This document shows, one piece after another, positions 14,872 to 25,100 of a stretch of DNA of 37,710 bases. The stretch is from Desulfobacteraceae bacterium (lineage in GTDB: Bacteria > Desulfobacterota > Desulfobacteria > Desulfobacterales > Desulfosarcinaceae). Both the position numbers and the translations under genes were made by a program. The notes under the pieces were generated by a model, which had not been told where the DNA came from, made no database searches, and worked only from the letters and a program-made list of their open reading frames with translations. Location: NCBI GenBank assembly GCA_024230435.1, contig JAAERL010000456.1, positions 1 through 37,710 of the forward strand, given 5' to 3'. Numbering within the stretch: position 1 is the first letter of the stretch; the number at the start of each line of letters is the position of its first letter.

Positions 14872-17800
14872 ATGAAATTTGTAAATGAAGAGCACAGTTA
14901 TGGATCGAGTCACTATGACTCAGACTATTTGAACCAAAATTCAAACGAGGATAATTACATCTTTAATTCGGGTTCTGGGCAAAGCAACGGAAAGTCAAAT
15001 GGCCGCTGCCAGCTATTGACTGAAGCAAACTTAAAAAAGCATGACAAGAAAATTCATCTTCACCATAATTTTAAGCTTTCAGAAAAACGTTTTCAAGATG
15101 ATGACCTCAATAGCAGCAAGGCGCCGATTAAAAGCCTTTCTATGATAAATTACAATGAGCACCAGTTTTATAATGATCAGAAAAAAATATACCGCTACCA
15201 AAGCGCTGCGCAGCATAACGAAAAGGCGGCTGACTTTTGGAAACAAGAAAACCAAAAATTGGGGACTTATATTGCAGAAGCGCTTAACGCCATTTATTCA
15301 TACGATAAAACAGATCTTGATAAGTTAAAAAGAGATGTAGCTTTGAACGTTGTTGGTCTGTCCGCAGGTGTTGTGCTTTTGGGGATGTCAGGTTTTGGTG
15401 TTCCTGGAATTATCATTCTTGCCGGCTCGGCCGCCTACAAAAGCACTGATAGAGGGTATTCCGCGGTCAAACTAAAGTTCAGGCTAAATGAAACGAGCCG
15501 TCATATGGGCTGCGTCCGGGATCTGCTGTTGGACGAGGAATTGATAATGCTCGATCCAAATGCCCCGGAACATCAAGAAATTTATCAACAATGCCGTCAA
15601 ATGTGCATAGATCCGGATGAGGAGCGCCTCGAAGCCGAAATTTTGCAAAAAGATGCAAAAAAAGTATGTAAAGACAAAACCGTGGATAAACTTTTTGGAA
15701 ACAGTTTAAATAATATATTTAAAGCGGAAACAGAAGCTGAACAAAAGTATATTGAAGAAGAATATAGCGAGCAAGAGTGCAAGCAAGATGTATATTGGGA
15801 CAACAGCAATCAAGCCAACGCTTTGCAAAAAGCCCGCCAGCGGCATATCGAGTCTAAGGCAAACAGGTTTATTGAGAGTAAAAAATTTGTCCTGAGCCAT
15901 GGTTCAATAATCGAAATAAACAAAACCCTCAGAAAAAGACGTGAGGAAATTAAAAAAAAACTCAACAAGTCAGTCAAAGACAACATGCATCCCTTTAAAG
16001 GCAGCCATTACAGAAACATGGGCGTGGACGCATCCACTATTTTGTACCATACGTTGGCAATGACTTTTGAATTTTCATCACCCGAAACCGCGACAATAAA
16101 AATAGGAAATAGCGCAGTACAAATGGCCTGTAATAAAAATTGGAAAAATAGCGCACAAATAAACAAGAGCCAACTCGAAGATGTCGAGATGGAAAATAGC
16201 TCAGACAACTATAATAAAATTCCTTCAATATGGTCTCATTCGCCAAGTACGGTGGCAACGGCTTTGTATTGCGCTGACTGTCTTGAAAGGTATAAACCGT
16301 TAATCAGGCGTATGGCAAAATTCAACGCTACCCCCAAAGACCTGGCCAATACTTTCTACGTTACTGAACCGGTTATCTTGTCATTTTGCCGGGAAAACAA
16401 TATTTGTGCAGTAAATAAATACATGTTTAATGAATGGACAACACAGAATCAAAAAATTCCTTTAATCAGCAAAGATCAGTCAGCCGGTATATGGGCTTTT
16501 CTTCACCAAAAAGAATTGATGAAAACCACGTTTTTTAAAAATGGGAAAATGACCAATAAATTTTGGAAAAAATTAAACTCCAAAAATGGCGGCCGGAACG
16601 GACAAGATTTAGCTAATAATTTAGAAACTCAATTAGGATTGAGCCAACGGCAATCCATAGCGGTGGTCAATTTGTTGAGAACGTTTCCAAAGCCAATGAC
16701 CGGTGAAGAAATAAAAGATGTGAAAAAAGTTTGCGATGAGCTGCAAAAGAGACGTACCTGGATGAGAAAAGATGCAGCACTGAATTTGATCAAAGATATA
16801 AAAGAATATATGGATTTGAAAAATTTGCAAAAACTTCCTTTAAAAAAATTGGAATTCACTTTGAAAAGATTGAACACCGATAAAGATCATGCAAAAATGC
16901 ACGAAATTATTGTACAGCTTTCCGGCAAATACTCTAAAGATAAAAACGGCAACCGGCCATTTCATATTGCTACTATGACCGGAAATGAAATGATGATCAG
17001 GGAATTCATGACAATCCGGATGGGCAAATTCGATAAATACCTATGGAGCGAAAGTATAAAAAACAATGAGGGGCAAAGCCCGTTGGATATAGCTTTGAAT
17101 ATAGCCTTGGATAAGGATGAACAAACGTCTATTAAGACATTCATTGAACTTGAAAGAAAATACCGCCCGAACGGCTATAAGGAAAAATCCGGCCAAACCG
17201 CAGAGCATATCGCATCAGGAAATGACAGTACGCAAATTATTGTTGCCAAGGTAGCTAAAGCATACTACGAGCGTGGGGCCGGCAAGCGCACTAAAAAAGA
17301 TTACGATGAGGCAATCATCTATTTGAACAAATCAATCGAAGTAAATCCAAACGACCCTGAACCATACAAACAGCGAGGTCTTGCCAAGATCGCTCAAGAC
17401 AGCCTTGATGATGCAATCATCGATTTCAGCAAGGCAATCGAATTAGATCCAAACGACCCCGAAACATACAAAAATCGTGGTATCGCCAAGCGCTTTAAAG
17501 GCGACTTTGATGACGCAATCATCGACTTCAATAAGGCAATCGAATTAAATCCAAACGATCCTGAAACATACAACAACCTTGGGCTTGTCAAGAACACTAA
17601 AGGCGACTATGATGAAGCAATCATTAATTTCAATAAGGCAATCAACCTAAATTCAAAATTAGATTTCGTATACCACAACCGCGGCTTGGCAAAACGTGCT
17701 AACCGCGACTATGATGAAGCAATCATCGACTTCAATAAGGCAATCGAAATAAATCCAGAATTATCTATCGCTTACTATCATCGTGGCTTCACCTGGCACG

Positions 17801-18207
17801 CTAAAGGCCGCCTTGATGATGCAATCAAAGATTATAATATGGCAATCGAAATAAATCCAAAATTATCTATCGTATACCACAACCTTGGCCTGGCAAAGCA
17901 CGCTAAAGGCTACTATGATGAAGCAATCATTAATTTCAATAAGGCCGCCGATTTAAAGCCAAAATTACTTTGCGTATACTACAACCGTGGAAATACCCAA
18001 TTCGCTAAAAAGAACTACGATGAGGCAATCGATGATTATACCAATGCAATCCGGTTAAATCCAAAATACGCTAAAGCATACTACAAACGTGGAAATGCAA
18101 AGCACGCTAAAAGAGACTATGATGGTGCAATCAAAGATTTTAAAAAGGGAAACGAAATAAATGCATCAAAATACAATATGCTGCAAACATCTTCTAAATC
18201 ATACTAA
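14872..18207 (+). CDS. Giant ankyrin-TPR protein with membrane hairpin (paralogue 1)
   Basis: 1111 residues, no signal peptide. The N-terminal ~90 residues are polar and probably disordered. Residues about 100-195 include IYRYQSAAQHNEKAA, AIYSYDKTDLD and a hydrophobic, glycine-rich segment VGLSAGVVLLGMSGFGVPG with more after it (about 158-190), probably one or two membrane passes. A lysine- and glutamate-rich helical region follows. The central domain (about 480-690) contains FNATPKDLANTFYVTEPVIL and FCRENNICAVNKYMF, nearly invariant in the paralogue at 33183-37001. An ankyrin-like part (about 690-770) has DKNGNRPFHIATMTGNEMMI and NNEGQSPLDIAL. The C-terminus (about 797-1105) is nine TPR units with consensus YDEAIIDFNKAIEINP. 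It looks like a scaffold or effector-type protein; its role is unknown. AGGA stands 8 nt before the ATG. Confidence 0.85.
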   Translation: MKFVNEEHSYGSSHYDSDYLNQNSNEDNYIFNSGSGQSNGKSNGRCQLLTEANLKKHDKKIHLHHNFKLSEKRFQDDDLNSSKAPIKSLSMINYNEHQFYNDQKKIYRYQSAAQHNEKAADFWKQENQKLGTYIAEALNAIYSYDKTDLDKLKRDVALNVVGLSAGVVLLGMSGFGVPGIIILAGSAAYKSTDRGYSAVKLKFRLNETSRHMGCVRDLLLDEELIMLDPNAPEHQEIYQQCRQMCIDPDEERLEAEILQKDAKKVCKDKTVDKLFGNSLNNIFKAETEAEQKYIEEEYSEQECKQDVYWDNSNQANALQKARQRHIESKANRFIESKKFVLSHGSIIEINKTLRKRREEIKKKLNKSVKDNMHPFKGSHYRNMGVDASTILYHTLAMTFEFSSPETATIKIGNSAVQMACNKNWKNSAQINKSQLEDVEMENSSDNYNKIPSIWSHSPSTVATALYCADCLERYKPLIRRMAKFNATPKDLANTFYVTEPVILSFCRENNICAVNKYMFNEWTTQNQKIPLISKDQSAGIWAFLHQKELMKTTFFKNGKMTNKFWKKLNSKNGGRNGQDLANNLETQLGLSQRQSIAVVNLLRTFPKPMTGEEIKDVKKVCDELQKRRTWMRKDAALNLIKDIKEYMDLKNLQKLPLKKLEFTLKRLNTDKDHAKMHEIIVQLSGKYSKDKNGNRPFHIATMTGNEMMIREFMTIRMGKFDKYLWSESIKNNEGQSPLDIALNIALDKDEQTSIKTFIELERKYRPNGYKEKSGQTAEHIASGNDSTQIIVAKVAKAYYERGAGKRTKKDYDEAIIYLNKSIEVNPNDPEPYKQRGLAKIAQDSLDDAIIDFSKAIELDPNDPETYKNRGIAKRFKGDFDDAIIDFNKAIELNPNDPETYNNLGLVKNTKGDYDEAIINFNKAINLNSKLDFVYHNRGLAKRANRDYDEAIIDFNKAIEINPELSIAYYHRGFTWHAKGRLDDAIKDYNMAIEINPKLSIVYHNLGLAKHAKGYYDEAIINFNKAADLKPKLLCVYYNRGNTQFAKKNYDEAIDDYTNAIRLNPKYAKAYYKRGNAKHAKRDYDGAIKDFKKGNEINASKYNMLQTSSKSY

Positions 18208-18434
18208 GCAGATTGAAAAATCGATGGGTGCATTTAAAAAAAGATTTAAACAAATTAATATATATTTTCGATATCTATTTGAACGCTCCACGCAAACAAA
18301 ACGATTGTTCGCCCGCAATGAACGGTTTGCTCTTGCGATTAGCGCGGCTCAAACGGTTTTAGCATATTGTGTGCGATAACAAATTTGCAGACCGGATTAG
18401 GGCAAGTAAAAAAAAAGAAAAATAAAAACAAATC

Positions 18435-18632
18435 GGGGATAAACACAACAGTATCCAAAATTTACAAGTACAAGGAAAAATCGGGGACTGGCAAACTCGG
18501 GGACAAGAAAAATGGGGGACGGGAAAAATCGGGGACAAGAGAAAATCGGGGACAGATCAATGACAAACTCGGGGACAGGACAATTAGGCCTTCACCTCGT
18601 TTTGCGCCAAAGAGCGTAATCAATCTGTCCCC
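18435..18632. repeat. Cluster of TCGGGGAC repeats with an inverted end
   Basis: About seven GGGGA[C/T] units, mostly preceded by TC, begin at 18435, 18483, 18499, 18515, 18531, 18548 and 18571 at 16-23 bp intervals after the first. They are followed by AATTAGGCCTTCACCTCG, GCGCCAAAGAGCGTAATCAA and an inverted TGTCCCC at 18626. This is the larger version of the cluster at 9456-9498. Similar sequences flank IS200-like/RAYT transposases in related bacteria, from memory; no transposase is here. It fills most of the gap between the Ank-TPR gene and the RHS operon. Confidence 0.6.
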
Positions 18633-18755
18633 GGCTTCTACTTTCTTTCTTTTTATTTTTCAGCGAGCATATAAATAAACCGCAATCCTTTACGCCGAAA
18701 AAAATCGCCTACCCGCCACGCACCAGCACAGACTTTCACGATCCAAAACAAAACA

Positions 18756-18791
18756 GCGATCCAAGAAGGTCAGTTAACCTTCTTAGATCGC
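18756..18791 (-). terminator. Strong hairpin terminator of the RHS operon
   Basis: A 15-bp stem with one mismatch (18756-18770 with 18777-18791; GCGATC and AAGAAGGT arms) and a 6-nt loop. On the minus strand it is followed by TGTTTTGTTTTGG, a T-rich tail, 68 nt after the lipoprotein stop. On the + strand it would also follow the Ank-TPR gene, with a weaker tail. Confidence 0.75.
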
Positions 18792-18858
18792 AGTTATTCT
18801 ATATTTCGTACGGCCTTTTGTCGGCTTGATGGACCTTAATCCAAACTACCCGGCTACC

Positions 18859-19167
18859 TTAATAACATCCTTTACCCTTTAGTTCGTAATCAACAATAAT
18901 CCCATTAGAGTCTATTTCCCATTGTGCAATGCATTCTTTGCGAATTGGTTCATCGAAACCCCAATTTTGGTTGCTTAATTTATACTTGGATTTCTTCCAA
19001 CCGATTCTTGAGGCATAAGAAGTCGGTCTTGCCAAAATTTTTTCTAACTCGGCAAATGGCCGACCAATCCATTGATCTGAACCATCCTTTACCGGTGCTA
19101 TCTGTGAAATCAAGCAACCATAAAAAAATATAGTCAAGTTTATAATTAAAAACATCCTAATGATCAT
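18859..19167 (-). CDS. Small lipoprotein, candidate immunity protein for the RHS protein
   Basis: 102 residues. The N-terminus MIIRMFLIINLTIFFYGC is a lipoprotein signal with the lipobox cysteine at residue 18. The mature part has DQWIGRPFAELEKILARPTS, a stretch of strands, and CIAQWEIDSNGIIVDYELKG with a final cysteine. This is like small lipoproteins with a W-IG-x-EL-PP-type start, though I cannot name the family. The start codon has AGGA 5 nt upstream and lies 13 bp after the stop of the 2083-residue RHS protein. In RHS and other polymorphic toxin loci the gene directly behind the toxin usually encodes its immunity protein; a lipoprotein would point to protection at the envelope. That role is inference. 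Confidence 0.75.
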   Translation of the reverse strand: MIIRMFLIINLTIFFYGCLISQIAPVKDGSDQWIGRPFAELEKILARPTSYASRIGWKKSKYKLSNQNWGFDEPIRKECIAQWEIDSNGIIVDYELKGKGCY

Positions 19168-19180
19168 ATAAATCCTACTT

Positions 19181-22100
19181 TCAATATTGTCTATTTATAT
19201 ACGCCTGGTTAGTGTAATAAATAAAAGTTGCTCTTGAATCTGCCATCCGGGCAGTTAATGTTAGTGCTGCAGCTATGGGCATTCCAGGAACATTTAATAC
19301 ATTTCTTGCCGTATTTCCAAGTGCAAGATCAATTTCTATCTGAAAAACATCATGAAGCCCGGCAATTGCATTAACTCCTGGAATTTGGTTTGCAACTCTT
19401 GAGACTATTCCGCCTTCATTCCACAAGCTTTTTGGGTCGGGACTAAACCCTTGAACACCAATATTATTTGCACCATCTATCGGATATTCTGTAGAGCGCT
19501 TTTTTTGTGCAGGTCCTCCCGGTTCCCACTTCACATCATAACGAACCATTTTTATATATAAATTTCTCATCATTACTGAGATTGTAGATACACGTGCTGC
19601 TTGTAGCGCTCCTTCGGCAAAATCGCCGCCATTCATTTCTGTAGCTACACCCCCAACGACTGCATTTGTACCAATTCGAGCAGTTGAACTTGTCCCAATT
19701 AAACCTTCTAAGCCATTCGATAATCCTGCAGATACAGCACTTGTAAGAGCTGCTTGTCCGACATCTCCACCTGTGATTTTGGCATTGGTGGCACCAGCAG
19801 TACAGCCAGCCATCGAGTAAATCGCCATTTGGGCAACCAGTTTTGAAAAACCTTTCGCAGTAATTGTCACCGTACTTGCTGCATAGAGACAAGCCCCGCT
19901 AATGGCACCGGTGACGGCCCCTATAAACACGCCTTGCAGGATATCGCTGCCATTCATGGCCGCTGATACGCCGCCCGCCATTGCTCCGATGAGCGCAGCT
20001 ATCGCTATGGCGGCAAGGAAACTGTGCCCGCTTGGATCAATATATTTGAGCGGGTTGTTTATAACATAAGCATACCGGTTCAAGCTTTGGGGGTTGGTCC
20101 AGTCCGGGACGATGGTGTCGGCGGTTATGAAGCGGCACATGACAGGGTCGTAGAGCCGGGCATTGTAGTTGTAGAGGCCGTATTCGGCGTCGTACTCCTG
20201 GCCGGTAAAGCGGTAGACCGAATCCCAGTAGCCGTTTTGGTAGACATTGCGGAATAAGGTTGCGCCAAAAGGCAGGTAGCCGATTTCTTCTACGCGCACC
20301 CCGTTGGCGTTGGTGACCAGGGAGGTTGATCCGAGGTGGTCGCTGTGGGTGTAAAAGGCCTGGCCGTTTTTGATGGTGGCGATGCGGCTGCTTCCGGCAA
20401 AGACGTTGATCAGAATTTCATTTTCGCGGATTTCGTAGAGTCCGCCCACATAGATGGTGGTTGAGCCGTTACCGGATTTTTTGATTCGGTTGCCGTCGCC
20501 GTCGTACTCAAGTGAGGTTGTTGTTCCGTTGTAAGTGATCTGAGTTGGTTTGTTTTCCTGGTTGTAAGTAATCTGGCGTCCGCTGTTACCCTCGATGCCT
20601 GCTTGATATATGACGCTTTTGGGGCGGATGTGTTTTGTCGAATCCTCCCAGCTTGCAACCTTAAAGGCGCCTTTGCCGGTTTTGGCGGTCATGTTGCCTG
20701 CCAGGTCATAGGTGTAGGTTTGATCGTATGCCCGGCTGGAATCTTCGGTGTCCGCCGTGGCGGTTCGCAGGCGGTTGATGCTGTCATATCCAAAGTTATA
20801 ATTTACGTTATTGACGCTGTCGGTGATGGTTTCGATGTTGCCGACGTTGTCAAATACGTATTCTAAATTTTGAATGTTGGTCAAGACTCCATCACCGGTA
20901 TCGGCGATAGTTTGCAGGGTTTTTAGCTGCTGGCTGCCGTCATAGTAGGTGTTTTCTGTGGTTACGCCGTTGCCATAGGTTACAAAGCCAATTTGCCCCA
21001 TGGCGTTGATATCACTGTAGCGGATCATCTCTGTGGGCGATGCGCCGGATTCGACTTTTTCTACGGTCTCCAGATATCCCATAAGATGGTAACTGTATTG
21101 GAATACGGCGCTGTTTTTGGGATAGGTGATGGTGTCCAGCCGGCCCGCCAGGTCGTATGTTTTATATGTGTGATAATCTACGCCATTGATGCGGCGCTGT
21201 TCATGGGCGATGCGGCCCATCTTATCGTAGTTGTATAACGTTTTTGTGTAAAAAGAGGCCGGCTGCGTGGTTATCATGGTAGTCAAAGCGCCAAGGTTGA
21301 AATAGCCGCTTCGAGACTGATCATAAACGTATTCAATTTGCCGGCCTGTTTCCATAAATGTTTTGGTTTCAAGACGGTTGAGGCAATCATAGGTCATTTC
21401 AACGATGCGGCCTTGGCCGTCTTTTTGCGATTCCAGGTTGCCAGCCTCATCGTATTCATACTCCCAGTGGCCCATGTAAGGATCATCCATGGAGATTTTG
21501 CGGCCCAGATCATTGTAATAAATATGGCTCTGGTTTCCCAAGGGATCTTTAGTCCAGATCAGGTTGCCAAAGATATCGTATTCATATTCGGTAATGCCTC
21601 CGGTGGCCTCTTGCACTTTGACAAGTCTGCCGTGACTGTCCTTGGTGATGACTTTGTCATGGCCGTTTTCATCGGTGATGGTTTCGTCAAAACCGTCATA
21701 GCAGAATTCTTTCATGGCGCCGTCTGCATTGGTGTGGGTTTCAAGTCTGCCTCGGGCGTCGAAGCTTGACAGTTTGTAATAAACAGTGTCACCGGGAAAA
21801 TAGGGCAAGGATTTTTTCCATACCCTGCCCTGGTCGTCGTAGTGGGTATCAATGGCAATGGTGGTAGTTGCGCCGGTGACCTCGCTGCGGATTTGCCGGT
21901 TCTGATTATCATAATAAACGGTAGTTGTTGGTTGCAATGAGGTTTCTACGGTGGTGTAGTGATTGCCGGCCTCGATGTTGTAGCTAAAGCTCTGGACAGC
22001 GCCTTCCGGGTTGGTAATGGTTTGGGCACGGCCAAAAGTATCATAGGTTGTAGTGGTTTTTTGTCCGTTGGCGTTGGTCTGTTCAGTCACCGCGCCAAAA

Positions 22101-25100
22101 AGCGGGTCAAAGACGTTGTGCACGCTGTGGCCCAAAGCGTTATAGGTCCAGTTGGCAAACAAGCCATTGCTTTGATCATAGCTGGTGGTTACTGTCCAGG
22201 CTTTGTTTCGCGGGTTGGTAACCACTGTATTGTTTCCATAAATATCGTATTCATAGGTGACGGCAATCTGTTTTTTTACTCCATCTTCCCAATAAATTTG
22301 TGACTGCGTGGAAAGCAGCCAGGGGCGGTCATCTTCGTATTCATAGACAGTTTCGCGCAGCACCTGGGTGTTAGAATCGGACAAGCCGGGGTCGGTTTGA
22401 TCGATGCGCAGGCTGTATGGTTTGTCCAGGATCCAGTTGTCCTTATCATAGTTGTACTCAGTGCGGGTAAAGAGGGTGGAAACATCACCTGTTTGATGAT
22501 TTTTTACGGTTTTATCCTCGTAGTTCATGTTGCCGTATAAATCGTACCCGCATTCAGTGGTTACGCTGGACAAGATGGATTCATCCGTGTCGTAGTGAGA
22601 GACTGTACTTTCCTTAAGATAAACGAAATAGCGGGAGTCCTGGCCAGAATCGGCCGCGTATTGTTTCGCAGCCCATGAATTCTCGGTCTTGACCGCCATA
22701 GCGCCGTTGCTGTCCCAGGAAGTATTGCTTTCCATTCGTCCTTGGAAACGGCTATCCTGGTGAAATACGGAGTAGGTCCTTATGCCTGATTCTCCGTCTT
22801 TAATGTTTACCGCCTCAAAACCTCTAAACTCTTTTGTTTCTAAATCGTAATACCCGCCCTCATAACTATAGACACTTGAGGTACTATGACTGTCAACCGG
22901 CATATTGTCATTTTTGGTTATGGATCGAACGGTGGGAATGGCGAACGGTAAGAGGTTGTTGTCCCACACTGTGGAGGGCACATAGGTAATCTTCTGGCTC
23001 GCCCCCATTGCATCGGTAACTTTTCCCAATAAGCGCGGATAGGTTGTTGGCCTTGAATAAATATTTAAAGCGTTAAATGAAAGGTATAATTTAAGACCTT
23101 TCCATTTATTATTTTGCTCATAAATATCTGTTACCAGAAAATCGGACTTACCGTCGGCGTTAAAGTCGGCGATAATAAAGCGATCACTCCAACCGGGCCA
23201 ACTGGATCTGTAGTAGTCAATTATAAAACCACTACCGGTGGACAACCAAATGGCGTACCCGTCCCATTTGGAGCTATATGCTTTTACAAGAATATCGGTA
23301 CGGCCATCCCCGTTGAAATCACCTGTCATGACCAATGTGTTGCTACGGGGGAAACTGCCGGTTTCGGCCAATACAAATTTTTGGCCTTTGGATAGATAAA
23401 GCCTATAATCGCATCCATCATCATTTACCAGTAAATCGGTTTTTCCGTCGCCGTTAAAATCGCCTGTGCTGATACGTTCTTCATCACCAAGCTCCGCACT
23501 TGAATTATACTGTTTCTCAAGACCAGTACCGGTTGAAAAAAAAATGGCAGAGTCATCTATCGATGGTGAAGGGATGGAACCTTCACGTATAATCACGTCG
23601 GTTAGCCCGTCACCATTATAGTCACCCAAAATAAAAGGATAATTTCCTGAACTATCTGTCGAACTATCATTTTCGACGTTCTCACTAACCAAATCAAATC
23701 CAGAGCCATTTGATATGTACATACGCCAACCGGCGCCAGCCGATATTGTGGCAGTTGTACATGTGTTACGGCCGTTATCCAATTGGTCACAAGTAGTCTT
23801 TAAAACTGCAACCTTTACTATCGCGTCAGAGAGGCCGTCGCCATTAAAATCGCCCACATAAAGCTCATCATATTGATTAAGGGATGGGCCATTAATTGGA
23901 TCATCAAATCCTTCGCCATTTGATAAATACAATTTTGTATTTTTAAAATAATACGTCGATTGCAAAAGGACATCACTCATCCCATCACCATTGAAATCGC
24001 CGGTATAGACTTTGCTGCGTTTATCCACCCTAAAGTTGTGAAAAAACTCTCCACCGCAAACTTGTGTAAAAGTTCCCTCATTGCCCTCGTATAGTCTCCA
24101 CCATCTTTGGTCATGCTTACCGATAGTAAAAAAATCAGTGATTCCGTCACCGTTAAAATCCAGCGGCCAGATATTATGGTCCCACCATAATTGGGATGTA
24201 TCCGTTTCTAACTTCCGCCGGTTGGGGTGCGGAGATTGTACTGTAGTGTATTCAAAGGTTACCGGCTCCATGGCGCTGCCGTCAAAAATCCATCCTTGAG
24301 GCGCTATAAAAGTTTGCAATTCGGCACTATAATTCGGGACATAAACTCTGACATCTGAACCATACATTTGAATTTGATCCAAAAAAGAAGTGTACAAGTC
24401 TCCATCCAAATCGTTGCGGTAGCTCAGCTCGTAAGCACGAATCAGGTCATCCTGGTAATCAACTGAAATCAGCGACAAACGAAATCTTATTAATTGGTGA
24501 TCGCCTGCGATGTACGAACTTTGACCGTCAAAACGACTTTCGTAATAGAAATTTACGGCATAGTGCGGATCTTCACCGTTGGTATGGCCTGCGTATTCAA
24601 TTCGCTCGGGGTATATGATTTCGCCACCGCGATAATCCCTCCAATAAGCAACGGTCATATAATTGCCATTGGCATCTTGTATGCGATTCAGGCCCCATTT
24701 AAAGGTCCCTCCTGCGCCAGGGACTTTACTGTCTTGCGTTGCACCAAAAAAATAACGGGCGCCGCTTTTATCTGTTGCAATCCAGGAATCTCCGGATTTT
24801 ATAATTTTGAGAAAGAGCCCTTCATGTTTAAGTCTGTATTCACCTTCGTTTTGGACCAGTTCTATATTTTGACCTTTGAGGGTAATGACAAAGATATCAT
24901 CATCTGTATACTCAGGAACATAGTTTTTGGTTTGGCGCTCAATGCTGCCGATGTTCAAACTCCAGCCCGGCCCCATGTAGGTTGTTGGTCCCATGCTGCT
25001 ATAAGAAAGAGAAAGGGAAGGTGTGAGCCCGCCACGGCCTTCGGGAAGTTGGATTGGGTAACTGTAACCGTATGAGCCTGTAAGTGAATTTACACCGCCT

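Noticed and set aside
20024..25075. Several + strand open frames of 70-193 residues
   Set aside because: All lie opposite the 2083-residue RHS gene and have no independent support.
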